This document shows, one piece after another, positions 25,552 through 32,834 of a stretch of 64,000 nucleotides of DNA. The DNA lies in contig CAJTPU010000004.1 of the NCBI GenBank assembly GCA_910578335.1, positions 1 through 64,000 on the forward strand, written 5' to 3'. The position numbers and the translations under genes are program-made. Position 1 is the stretch's first letter. The number at the start of each line of letters is the position of its first letter. The DNA is from an uncultured Lachnospiraceae bacterium. Its GTDB lineage: Bacteria; Bacillota; Clostridia; Lachnospirales; Lachnospiraceae. Below the pieces are notes generated by a model. It was given only the letters and a program-made list of their open reading frames with translations, was not told the DNA's origin and did not search any database.

Positions 25552-25851
25552 TTATAGCAGATAATTATTATCCTTGTCCGCCACTTGCAGCGTTACAAGC
25601 GTATAGGTTGCATAACCCTCGACAACAAGAGGTTCCTGCTTACATAAAGCTTCCGCTTCCTCATAACTCTGTGTTTTGAAAATAACCATACCTGCCACAC
25701 CCGGATACCCTTTCAGCGGACCGCAAAGCTCTATTTTTCCATCGTTATCCAGAGTCCTTAAATTTTCTATATGCCTTGTAATAACAGCTTTCGTAACTTT
25801 GTTATATGACTTTCCTCTTTTTATCATCATTACATATAATTGCTTTTCCAT
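25552..25851 (-). CDS. YciI-like (YCII-related domain) small protein
   Basis: A 99-residue ferredoxin-like fold protein. The layout MMIKRGKSYNKVTKAVITRH, then HIENLRTLDNDGKIELCGPL, then GMVIFKTQSYEEAEALCKQEPLV is that of the YCII family: conserved H-x2-(Y/N)L, a glycine-rich GP turn and the DP/EP segment. Some YciI members have weak peroxidase or dehydrochlorinase-like activity; most are of unknown role. It starts at ATG 25851. The gene is isolated between two long perfect hairpins, 25487-25526 downstream and 25911-25972 upstream, and next to tRNA-Arg. Confidence 0.78.
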   Translation of the reverse strand: MEKQLYVMMIKRGKSYNKVTKAVITRHIENLRTLDNDGKIELCGPLKGYPGVAGMVIFKTQSYEEAEALCKQEPLVVEGYATYTLVTLQVADKDNNYLL

Positions 25852-25910
25852 ATTCTCACATTTACCTTATTATTTTTTTATTCACGCCGACAAAAACAAA
25901 ATGCTATCTT

Positions 25911-25972
25911 GATTCGGGTGTCAAAAGCCCTGACATGAAGCAACTTCAGTCAGGGCTTTTGACACCCAAATC
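25911..25972. repeat. 62-nt near-perfect hairpin next to tRNA-Arg
   Basis: A 19-bp perfect stem (25916-25934 with 25949-25967) is capped by a further TGAAG-CAA-CTTCA stem and extended outside by GATT and AATC across one mismatch. The arms start GGGTGTCAAAAGCCC. It is longer and more regular than a normal terminator and lacks a T-tract. It could be a terminator backing up that of tRNA-Arg, a leader of the YciI-like gene, or a small mobile hairpin element. Confidence 0.85.
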
Positions 25973-25989
25973 CTATCTTCTAATTGCTA

Positions 25990-26022
25990 AATAAGCCGTA
26001 ACTTAAAAAGTTACGGCTTATT
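25990..26022 (-). terminator. Terminator of tRNA-Arg
   Basis: AATAAGCCGTAACTT pairs with AAGTTACGGCTTATT around three bases. It lies 4 bases beyond the tRNA 3' end on the minus strand. Confidence 0.88.
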
Positions 26023-26026
26023 AAAG

Positions 26027-26099
26027 CGTTGGTGAGGTGACTCGAACACCCGGTCTTCCGCTTAGGAGGCGGCTGCACTATCCACTGTGCTACACCAAC
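26027..26099 (-). tRNA. tRNA-Arg (anticodon CCU)
   Basis: A complete 73-nt cloverleaf: acceptor GTTGGTG with CACCAAC, D-stem GCAC/GTGC, anticodon loop CTCCTAA giving anticodon CCT (reads AGG), and T-loop GTTCGAGTC on a 5-bp stem. G73 is the discriminator. CCA is not encoded, so it depends on the nucleotidyltransferase at 57.4 kb or similar. It has its own promoter and terminator. Confidence 0.95.
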
Positions 26100-26120
26100 T
26101 TGCACCTTCAACAGTTATTT

Positions 26121-26150
26121 ATTATAGCATATGAAAAGGGAATACGTCAA
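26121..26150 (-). promoter_or_regulatory. Promoter of tRNA-Arg
   Basis: On the minus strand TTGACG (26145-26150), 18 bases, TATAAT (26121-26126) with an extended TG. It sits between the DUF3881 stop and the tRNA. Confidence 0.85.
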
Positions 26151-26154
26151 ATTT

Positions 26155-27042
26155 TTATTCAGGAAAATTGATAAAACCCTGCAGCCATATGATACCTTTA
26201 AATCTTCTGCCGACTTGCGGCTCCCCGTAAGTGTCTCCCGTGTTGATGCAAACATCAAATGTCAACTCATTACAATAAACAGACATCTGGTATACTTCCT
26301 CACCGGTTATACTATTCTTGACTATACGGCACTCCATAATTTCGCCAAGAATAGAATATTGGTCACATTCCACACCATAAGGCATACAATAGGTATCCAC
26401 CAGACTAAATACGTCTTCCTTTTGTATCTTGCGGGATATCGTAGTATACATATCCATATCTTCTAAGGTAAGCGTTTCCATTGCTTCTTCATCGCCCTGC
26501 CTTGCCGCCGCAATTAGGTTATTGCGGTTTTTAGATTCTTTCTGAATCCTCTTTTTTTGGTATTCGTCTTTCTGAATCGGCATCATGATAGTACCCTTAA
26601 GAGACAACGCCGAAAGCGTCAGTGTTGTTCCTCTTATGGGAAGCTGTCCTAAGGCTTGTGCCTTTACATAGGGAATCATATTCTGCAGGTAAAATATCAA
26701 AGAAACGCCTACTTTGATATCGTCACACACGCCGGCATAGGAATTCTTTGCAGCATGGCGTTCCACGGATACGTCTTCCGTTGTTGTAACACCACTGCCG
26801 CGCAGATAAGGATAATAATAATCATAGACAAATTTATCGTCATTTTCTTCATCGAATTCCCCGCAGACAGCAATTCCCATATTATCAGCAAAATCCTTGC
26901 AGAATTCTCCTAGCATAATTTCGTCCTGATTAATGGTATATGCTCTTGACGTAGAATTTACAATTACATTTGTCAACAGTTCTTTTAATTCTTTTCTGCT
27001 GCCAAATTTGCTAAAACCAATGGCACGCAAATATTTATGCAA
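26155..27042 (-). CDS. DUF3881 family protein
   Basis: A 295-residue cytosolic protein of the DUF3881 family, known mainly from Lachnospiraceae and of unknown function. Recognised from the opening HKYLRAIGFSKFGSRKELKEL, the internal NSYAGVCDDIKVGVSLIFYLQN, and GRRFKGIIWLQGFINFPE at the C-terminus. I place the start at TTG 27042 because AGGTGA lies at the right distance and the protein then begins at HKYLRAIGF; GTG 27051 is the alternative but overlaps the ribosome site. It lies 120 bases downstream of serS on the same strand and may be transcribed from there. Confidence 0.85.
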   Translation of the reverse strand: MHKYLRAIGFSKFGSRKELKELLTNVIVNSTSRAYTINQDEIMLGEFCKDFADNMGIAVCGEFDEENDDKFVYDYYYPYLRGSGVTTTEDVSVERHAAKNSYAGVCDDIKVGVSLIFYLQNMIPYVKAQALGQLPIRGTTLTLSALSLKGTIMMPIQKDEYQKKRIQKESKNRNNLIAAARQGDEEAMETLTLEDMDMYTTISRKIQKEDVFSLVDTYCMPYGVECDQYSILGEIMECRIVKNSITGEEVYQMSVYCNELTFDVCINTGDTYGEPQVGRRFKGIIWLQGFINFPE

Positions 27043-27162
27043 GAATCTCACCTTCCTTCTTTTTTTTACAGATAAATATATTTATCTGTCCATATATCTT
27101 ACAAACAGTATACACTTAAAAAACCTGTTATTACTTTCCTTCAGGTACATACTTCATGTATT

Positions 27163-28446
27163 TTATTTACACTCTATTTTCGCAATACCGCCCATATAGG
27201 GACGAAGCGCTTGTGGAATGTCAATACTACCGTCTTCTTTTACGTTGTTTTCCAAAAAGGCAATCAGTCCTCTCGGTGTGGCAAGTACTGTATTATTTAA
27301 TGTATGCAGATAGTAAGTACCATTTTCACCTTTGGTACGAATCCCAAGGCGCCTTGCCTGCGCATCGCCTAAGGTGGAGCAGGAACCTACTTCAAAATAT
27401 TTTTTCTGTCTTGGACTCCATGCCTCTACATCACAGGATTTGACTTTAAGGTCAGCCAAATCACCGCTGCAGCACTCCAATGTACGCACCGGAATATCCA
27501 GACTTCTGAAAAATTCTACAGTATAGAACCACATTTTGTTGTACCAGTCCATAGATTCCTCCGGTTTACAGAGTACCACCATTTCCTGTTTTTCAAACTG
27601 ATGTACGCGGTATACGCCCCTTTCTTCTATTCCATGAGAACCTACTTCTTTTCTAAAGCAGGGAGAATAGGAAGTCAGTGTAACAGGCAGCGACGCCTCA
27701 TTTACTATCTGTCCTTTAAACTTGCCAATCATGGAATGTTCGGAGGTACCGATAAGGTAAAGGTCTTCTCCTTCTATTTTGTACATCATAGCTTCCATTT
27801 CTGCAAAGCTCATAACGCCGTTAACCACACTGCTGCGAATCATAAAGGGAGGTATGCAGTAAACAAACCCTTTGCTAATCATAAAATCTCTGGCGTAACT
27901 TATCATGGCAGAATGAAGTCTTGCCGCATCTCCCATCAGATAGTAAAATCCGTTACCGCTTGTCCTTCCGGCACTGTCCTTATCCAGACCACTTATTTTA
28001 TCTAAAATATCAGCATGGTAAGGCACCTCAAAATCCGGAACCGCCGGCTCTCCATATTTTTTAATTTCCACATTTTCGCTGTCATCTTTTCCTATTGGGA
28101 CAGAATCGTCGATTATCTGCGGAATTTTCATCATGATACTTGTTATTTTTTCCTGATATTCCGGTTCCTTTGCTTCCAACTCAGCCAGACGCTTTGACTG
28201 TGCGGCAACCTCTGCTTTTTTCGCTTCCGCTTCTTCCTTTTTCCCCTGTGCCATTAATCCGCCGATTTCTTTTGATATTCTGTTTTTATTGGCGCGAAGC
28301 TCGTCTGCTTCCTGTTTGGTCTTCCTGCTTGCAACATCCAGCGCAATTACTTCATCCACCAAAGGCAGTTTTTCCTCTTGAAATTTCTTTTTGATATTTT
28401 CCTTTACAATATCCGGATTTTCCCTTAAAAATTTAATGTCTATCAT
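27163..28446 (-). CDS. serS: Seryl-tRNA synthetase
   Basis: A 427-residue class II synthetase that charges tRNA-Ser. The N-terminal helical arm (about residues 28-105) is a charged coiled coil that grips the long variable arm of tRNA-Ser. Class II motif 2 is seen as CFRKEVGSHG with YRVHQFEKQEM, and motif 3 as NTVLATPRGLIAFLENN. ATG 28446 follows AAGGAGG. The upstream HD-GYP stop lies at 28464, so they are co-transcribed. No T-box leader, which often controls serS in Firmicutes, is present. Confidence 0.97.
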   Translation of the reverse strand: MIDIKFLRENPDIVKENIKKKFQEEKLPLVDEVIALDVASRKTKQEADELRANKNRISKEIGGLMAQGKKEEAEAKKAEVAAQSKRLAELEAKEPEYQEKITSIMMKIPQIIDDSVPIGKDDSENVEIKKYGEPAVPDFEVPYHADILDKISGLDKDSAGRTSGNGFYYLMGDAARLHSAMISYARDFMISKGFVYCIPPFMIRSSVVNGVMSFAEMEAMMYKIEGEDLYLIGTSEHSMIGKFKGQIVNEASLPVTLTSYSPCFRKEVGSHGIEERGVYRVHQFEKQEMVVLCKPEESMDWYNKMWFYTVEFFRSLDIPVRTLECCSGDLADLKVKSCDVEAWSPRQKKYFEVGSCSTLGDAQARRLGIRTKGENGTYYLHTLNNTVLATPRGLIAFLENNVKEDGSIDIPQALRPYMGGIAKIECK

Positions 28447-28463
28447 AATAGACTCCTCCTTCA

Positions 28464-29513
28464 TCAATCCAACACTTTTTCTATAAATATATGTTGTATT
28501 TCTATTAAATCCTTAATTACATCCGTAGGTACTTTGCTTCCGTATTTATCAGTCAGGATACGCAAAACCGGCCTGTCCGGAAATTCTTTATTCTGGCGAA
28601 TCACCAGCCCTTTTTCTCCTTCGTTTGTCATGACTACCGTACCCACCGGATAAACTGCCGTAAACTCTAAAAATACATCCACCACCGTCTCACTGAACTT
28701 TATGTTCTTATAACTTTTTAAGTATTCTACCGCTTCATATACTTTAACCTTGTCGCATCCAATTCCGCAAATCATTTCATCAAAGGTATCACAGACCGTT
28801 ACAATTTGCAGGGGAAGAGACAATGTTGTCGCATGCAGGGGATATCCGGAACCGTCCATTCTTTCATGATGGTACAGTATAATATTTTTACTGGTATCCG
28901 ATATCCAATTTTCTTCCTTCAAAGCAGTATATCCATAAACAGAATGTTTTCTAAATTCTGCCATATCAGCTTCTGAAAGATTGGATAAATTTTGACTTTC
29001 ATAATCTATCGTCAAATACCTGAGTCCGATATCGTGTAAAAGACATCCTACACCGATATCATGTATCACATCCTGAGAAAGTTTCAGTTTCAATGCTGTT
29101 AAAACAGAAAGCATACAAATACTCAGAGAGTGTTCATAGATATCGGCGCTTCTCTCTTTAATATCAAACACTTGTTCTGCAACTTCATCCTCCTGTGCAA
29201 TACTAACAATAATATTATCTGCCGTTTCACACAATTCCATTAATTCTTCATTGTGATGATAGGTGTGCCTCTCCAAAATATCCTTTATTTTTTCTTTCAC
29301 AAGGCTTTCTATTTCTTTTTTTAAAATAGCAGCATCTTCTTCAAAAGAATCTTCTTTGATAAAAACCTTTAAAATATTAAGCTCTCTTAGCTTTTCAATA
29401 TAACCTTGCTTTAAAATAGCACCCTCCGGCAATATTACCTGAAAATCCTCTGTCAGTATGGGTCTTGCAAGAATTTCATTTTCTTTCAGTTCATCCAGTG
29501 TTTTCCATCGCAT
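28464..29513 (-). CDS. HD-GYP domain protein (putative c-di-GMP phosphodiesterase)
   Basis: A 349-residue protein. Residues 120-300 form an HD-GYP domain with metal ligands in LLHDIGLRYL and the signature HHERMDGSGYP. HD-GYP enzymes degrade cyclic di-GMP to GMP or act as its receptor. Residues 1-60 carry the DUF3391-like opening found in front of many HD-GYP domains (LARPILTEDFQVILPEGAIL). It has no membrane helix. It lies in the parA-parB-DUF4446-HD-GYP-serS run with short gaps, an unusual partner for segregation genes. The antagonistic GGDEF enzyme is at 4.4-5.4 kb. Confidence 0.9.
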   Translation of the reverse strand: MRWKTLDELKENEILARPILTEDFQVILPEGAILKQGYIEKLRELNILKVFIKEDSFEEDAAILKKEIESLVKEKIKDILERHTYHHNEELMELCETADNIIVSIAQEDEVAEQVFDIKERSADIYEHSLSICMLSVLTALKLKLSQDVIHDIGVGCLLHDIGLRYLTIDYESQNLSNLSEADMAEFRKHSVYGYTALKEENWISDTSKNIILYHHERMDGSGYPLHATTLSLPLQIVTVCDTFDEMICGIGCDKVKVYEAVEYLKSYKNIKFSETVVDVFLEFTAVYPVGTVVMTNEGEKGLVIRQNKEFPDRPVLRILTDKYGSKVPTDVIKDLIEIQHIFIEKVLD

Positions 29514-29526
29514 ATTGCTTCATCCT

Positions 29527-30063
29527 TTACTGTTTGCCCATTGCTATAGAAAGTGCCTGTTTTTCTTCATCTCCTAAAGATATTGTACATTCTCCGTTTT
29601 TGATTTCTTTGGTATAAGTATAGCATCCTTCTGTGCTGTGAACAGAATTGAGTACAAATCCATTATTATTTTCATCTAAGAGTGCCAGTGAAAAACTGAG
29701 TTGTCCTCCCATTTGATGAAATGCATCATATTTTACGATACCTGCTTTTTGAAAAGCAGATTCCATATTTTTATATAGCTTTCGAATATCCTTTTTGTTT
29801 TTGTCCATATTTATCTTGATAAATTTATTATCTTCATACAAAGCAATAATATCTTTCTCAAGACTTTTTGCATCCTTACCCAGCATGAATTTGTCCAGCC
29901 GTTTTTCCAATTGGGAAGTTTTGCGAAGCTGCACGATTGCCAAAATCAAAAGTAACAAAATACATGCCGCCATTCCTATAAAAAGATAACCTACATCAAT
30001 TCCGCCTAAACCCATATCCTGAAAAAGGTTACTGATTACCGTTGTATTCCCCGTTGTAAGCAT
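29527..30063 (-). CDS. DUF4446 family membrane protein
   Basis: A 178-residue protein with a single N-terminal membrane helix (residues 25-45, GYLFIGMAACILLLLILAIV), a charged coiled-coil stretch (RKTSQLEKRLDKFMLGKDAK) and a small beta-rich C-terminal domain with GIVKYDAFHQMGGQLSFSLALLDENNNGFVL cut here into its parts: YDAFHQMGGQLSFSLALLD is the family hallmark. DUF4446 genes frequently follow parB in clostridia; their role is unknown but the link suggests membrane-side work in chromosome segregation or division. It begins 28 bases after parB. Confidence 0.88.
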   Translation of the reverse strand: MLTTGNTTVISNLFQDMGLGGIDVGYLFIGMAACILLLLILAIVQLRKTSQLEKRLDKFMLGKDAKSLEKDIIALYEDNKFIKINMDKNKKDIRKLYKNMESAFQKAGIVKYDAFHQMGGQLSFSLALLDENNNGFVLNSVHSTEGCYTYTKEIKNGECTISLGDEEKQALSIAMGKQ

Positions 30064-30091
30064 AACATCTCCTTTTGTACTTTGTGCCGTT

Positions 30092-30979
30092 TCATTTTGT
30101 TATGATTTCCATAAGTCTTTCCAAATCTTCATGATTATAAAACTCAACTTCAATTTTTCCGGCTCCTTCTTCTTTTGCTACTACAGATACTTTTGTACTC
30201 AATGCTTGTTTCAATTTTTCTTCAATATCCTGATAGATAAGGGAAAGCGCTTTATTATCCGGCTTTTTTACTTTTGCAGGTTTATGTATATTTTTTACAA
30301 GCTTTTCTACATCCCGCACGCTGAGCTTTTCATCAAATACTTTTTGTGCCAGCATATACTGCTCTTCCGGATTTTCAATTGCCAGCAATGCTCTGGCATG
30401 TCCCGTACTCAGCATATCGTTGATTACCATCTGTTGTACCTCTTCACTCAATTTCAAAAGACGCATAGAATTGGTAACAGCGGTTCTGCTCTTAGAAACT
30501 CTCTCCGCAACCTCGTCCTGTTTTAGATTGAACTCAGTCAATAAGCGTTTGTATGCCTGTGCTTCTTCTATCGGATTTAAATCTTCTCTCTGAATATTTT
30601 CAATAAGAGAAATTTCTACGATTTCTCTTTCCGTATAATTTTTGATGATAACAGGCACTTCTTTTATTCCTGCCAGCTTTGCTGCACGCCACCGGCGTTC
30701 CCCGGCGATTATTTCATAATGGTCTTTTCTATCCTGTACCACAATGGGCTGAATCACGCCAAACTGCTTAATGGAATCAGATAATTCCAATAAGGCATCT
30801 TCATCAAAATTTTTACGGGGCTGCTTTCTGTTAGGCTCTACCATAGTAATCTTGACCATGGTCTCCTGTGTTGTTTTCTCTTCTGCTTTTTCCTTTGATG
30901 TTTCTTTTTTTGCCTTTGCTTCCCCAACTGCGTTAGGAATCAAAGAATCAAGTCCTTTTCCCAAACCTCTTGCTGCCAT
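30092..30979 (-). CDS. parB: Chromosome partitioning protein ParB / Spo0J
   Basis: A 295-residue CTP-dependent DNA clamp that loads at parS and spreads. The N-terminus GLGKGLDSLIP is the ParA-interacting segment; the ParB/Srx domain shows GERRWRAAKLAG and ENIQREDLNPIEEAQAY, followed by the helix-turn-helix that reads parS (LKQDEVAERVSKSRTAVTN) and a C-terminal dimer domain. ATG 30979 is used because it follows AGGT and starts the conserved MAARGLGKG. A 16-nt GC hairpin lies just upstream, between parA and parB. Two perfect parS sites are at 32051 and 32100. Confidence 0.97.
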   Translation of the reverse strand: MAARGLGKGLDSLIPNAVGEAKAKKETSKEKAEEKTTQETMVKITMVEPNRKQPRKNFDEDALLELSDSIKQFGVIQPIVVQDRKDHYEIIAGERRWRAAKLAGIKEVPVIIKNYTEREIVEISLIENIQREDLNPIEEAQAYKRLLTEFNLKQDEVAERVSKSRTAVTNSMRLLKLSEEVQQMVINDMLSTGHARALLAIENPEEQYMLAQKVFDEKLSVRDVEKLVKNIHKPAKVKKPDNKALSLIYQDIEEKLKQALSTKVSVVAKEEGAGKIEVEFYNHEDLERLMEIITK

Positions 30980-30996
30980 AATAATCATACCTATCT

Positions 30997-31012
30997 GTGC
31001 GGTGCGACGCAC
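30997..31012. repeat. GC hairpin in the parA-parB gap
   Basis: GTGCG and CGCAC pair around 6 nt, followed on the transcript by AGATAGG and the parB start. Compared with the peptidase hairpin at 2862-2877, one C-G pair is replaced by U-A while the rest of the stem and the CGCA loop are kept. Confidence 0.65.
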
Positions 31013-31057
31013 TTTTCTTTTTTATTGAATACGCATTTTTATTCAATTACACAATGT

Positions 31058-31819
31058 CTAATTGTGATTTATTATTTCTTCTGCCAAATTCATATACGCT
31101 TCTGCCCCGGCTGATTTTGGGTCATACATATGTATTGGCATACCATAACTTGGCGCTTCTGCAAGCCTGATATTTCTGGGTATCATTGTCTTATAGATAT
31201 TTTGATTCAAATGACTTTTTACATTTTCCACCACCTGCATGGAAAGATTGGTCCTGGAATCATACATGGTAAAGACAACACCTTCTATTTCTAAATCAGG
31301 ATTCAAACGCTCTTTTACTAAGTTGACGGTATGTATTAACTGGCTCAAACCTTCCAGCGCATAATATTCACACTGAATTGGAACAAGTACGCTATCCGCT
31401 GTTGTCAATGCATTAATGGTTAATGCATTTAAAGAAGGCGGGCAATCTATAATAATAAAATCAAACTGTTCTCTTACATAATCTACTTCATTTTTTAAGA
31501 TATATTCTTTTTTATCTATTCCAATCAGCTCTATTTCTGCCGCTGCAAGATTTACATTGGAAGGTAATAAAGAAACATTTTTGATTACTTCTTTTAAAAT
31601 ACACTCATGAATAGAACATTCTCCTAATATCAATTCATATATTGTATTTTCCAAATCATTTTTATCGACACCAAATCCACTGGTTGTATTTCCCTGCGGG
31701 TCTGTGTCAATCACTAACACTTTCTTACCTTTATCTGCAAGGGAAGCAGATAAGTTGATGGAGGTTGTAGTTTTTCCTACTCCCCCTTTTTGGTTTGCAA
31801 CTGCAATTACTTTACCCAT
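31058..31819 (-). CDS. parA: Chromosome partitioning ATPase ParA / Soj
   Basis: A 253-residue deviant Walker ATPase that moves ParB-parS complexes and, in Bacillus, also inhibits or activates DnaA. The P-loop is ANQKGGVGKTTTSINLS near residue 10 with the signature lysine, switch I is DTDPQGNTTSG, and Walker B is IIIDCPPSLN. Arginines of the DNA-binding face lie in the C-terminal helices (IRLAEAPSYGMPI). ATG 31819 is preceded by AAAGGA. It is the first gene of the parA-parB operon, with a promoter whose spacer holds a perfect DnaA box. Confidence 0.97.
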   Translation of the reverse strand: MGKVIAVANQKGGVGKTTTSINLSASLADKGKKVLVIDTDPQGNTTSGFGVDKNDLENTIYELILGECSIHECILKEVIKNVSLLPSNVNLAAAEIELIGIDKKEYILKNEVDYVREQFDFIIIDCPPSLNALTINALTTADSVLVPIQCEYYALEGLSQLIHTVNLVKERLNPDLEIEGVVFTMYDSRTNLSMQVVENVKSHLNQNIYKTMIPRNIRLAEAPSYGMPIHMYDPKSAGAEAYMNLAEEIINHN

Positions 31820-31879
31820 TTTAAAATTTCCTTTCGTCCTGCACATGGACAGTCTTCTTTATCCTCATGTCTGTTTGTT

Positions 31880-31885
31880 ATTATA
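31880..31885 (-). promoter_or_regulatory. -10 element of the parA promoter
   Basis: TATAAT on the minus strand; the -35 position (around 31903-31908) has no good match. The DnaA box at 31896-31904 lies in the spacer/-35 region. Confidence 0.65.
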
Positions 31886-31895
31886 TCATTAAAAC

Positions 31896-31904
31896 TGTGG
31901 ATAA
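31896..31904 (-). promoter_or_regulatory. Perfect DnaA box upstream of parA
   Basis: TTATCCACA on the minus strand, the consensus 9-mer, between the -35 and -10 positions of the parA promoter. Confidence 0.75.
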
Positions 31905-31983
31905 TCTATAAGAAATTTTCGGGATTTCTTATTTTAGTAATTGAAGACTTTTGATATTCTAAATCTTTATTAAAAACAAAAAC

Positions 31984-32022
31984 TGTTTCACGGAATAAAA
32001 GAATTTTTTTAAATGTTTCACG
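31984..32022 (+). promoter_or_regulatory. Two parS half-sites
   Basis: TGTTTCACG occurs at 31984-31992 and 32014-32022, exactly 30 bases apart. Each equals the left half of parS, but the right halves are degenerate. They may be decayed sites or low-affinity landing sites. Confidence 0.55.
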
Positions 32023-32050
32023 CTTTTCATTACAATATCTAGCGCAAAAA

Positions 32051-32066
32051 TGTTTCACGTGAAACA
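32051..32066. promoter_or_regulatory. parS site 1
   Basis: TGTTTCACGTGAAACA, identical to the consensus 16-bp palindrome bound by Spo0J/ParB. Confidence 0.97.
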
Positions 32067-32099
32067 TTATCTTGTGGTTACTCGATAGTAAATACAAAA

Positions 32100-32115
32100 T
32101 GTTTCACGTGAAACA
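32100..32115. promoter_or_regulatory. parS site 2
   Basis: A second perfect TGTTTCACGTGAAACA, 49 bases from the first and ending 3 bases before the stop of the response regulator gene. Confidence 0.97.
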
Positions 32116-32118
32116 TAA

Positions 32119-32769
32119 TTAAAAGAGTTTTATAATATCATTTTTTATTGCAAATACAGCCGCTTGCGTTCTATCAGATACTTCTATTTTTCTAAATATA
32201 TTAGAAAGATGGTTCTTCACAGTACGTTCACTTATATTCAAAGTATTTGCTATTTCTTTATTAAACATTCCGTTTGCTACCTGTACCAAAACTTCTAATT
32301 CCCTCTTTGTCAAAGAATCTATTTTTTCTTTGTCTACATCTCTGGCAATTAAACGGGAATTTAGTGCAGGAATCAGACTCGATTGAATATAACTTTCTCC
32401 TTCTAACACAGTCATAATTGCACGTTTTAATTCTGCTGATTCAGAATCCTTTAATATATATCCGTCTACGCCAATATCAACAGCTTTTAAAAGATATTCA
32501 ATTTCATTATGCACAGTTAAAATTAATACTTTAACTTTTAAATTTTGATTGCGTATACTTTTTAAAACTTCAATTCCATTTTTCTTTGGCATATTAATAT
32601 CCAATAAAAGTACTTCCGGTTTTACCGTTTTTAATTTTTCTAAACATTCCTCTCCATCATTTGCTTCTGCAATTACCTCTATTTTTCCATCAAATTCTAA
32701 AAGTTGCTTAATACCTTCTCTCATTAATATATGGTCATCTGCTATCATTACTTTTATACTGTTTCCCAT
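32119..32769 (-). CDS. NarL/DegU-type response regulator
   Basis: A 216-residue DNA-binding response regulator. The receiver domain has the acidic pocket DD at 11-12, phospho-acceptor D57 in LLLDINMP, and the switch lysine in GYILKD. The C-terminal LuxR-type helix-turn-helix is clear (LTKRELEVLVQVANGMFNKE and ISERTVKNHLSNIFRKI). ATG 32769 is chosen since GGAGGT lies 8 bases upstream; ATG 32775 sits too close to it. It follows the DegS-like kinase by 65 bases on the same strand, so it is its partner. Targets are unknown; in Bacillus DegU controls motility, exoenzymes and biofilm. Confidence 0.92.
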   Translation of the reverse strand: MGNSIKVMIADDHILMREGIKQLLEFDGKIEVIAEANDGEECLEKLKTVKPEVLLLDINMPKKNGIEVLKSIRNQNLKVKVLILTVHNEIEYLLKAVDIGVDGYILKDSESAELKRAIMTVLEGESYIQSSLIPALNSRLIARDVDKEKIDSLTKRELEVLVQVANGMFNKEIANTLNISERTVKNHLSNIFRKIEVSDRTQAAVFAIKNDIIKLF

Positions 32770-32834
32770 AATCATCTACCTCCTACATCATAATCACAGG
32801 CCTGCAATCTTTGCAGCAGCACAAAAATCTGAAA

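Noticed and set aside
28447..28560. T-box riboswitch before serS
   Set aside because: serS begins 18 bases after the HD-GYP stop, leaving no room, and no T-box core sequence is seen in the surrounding bases.
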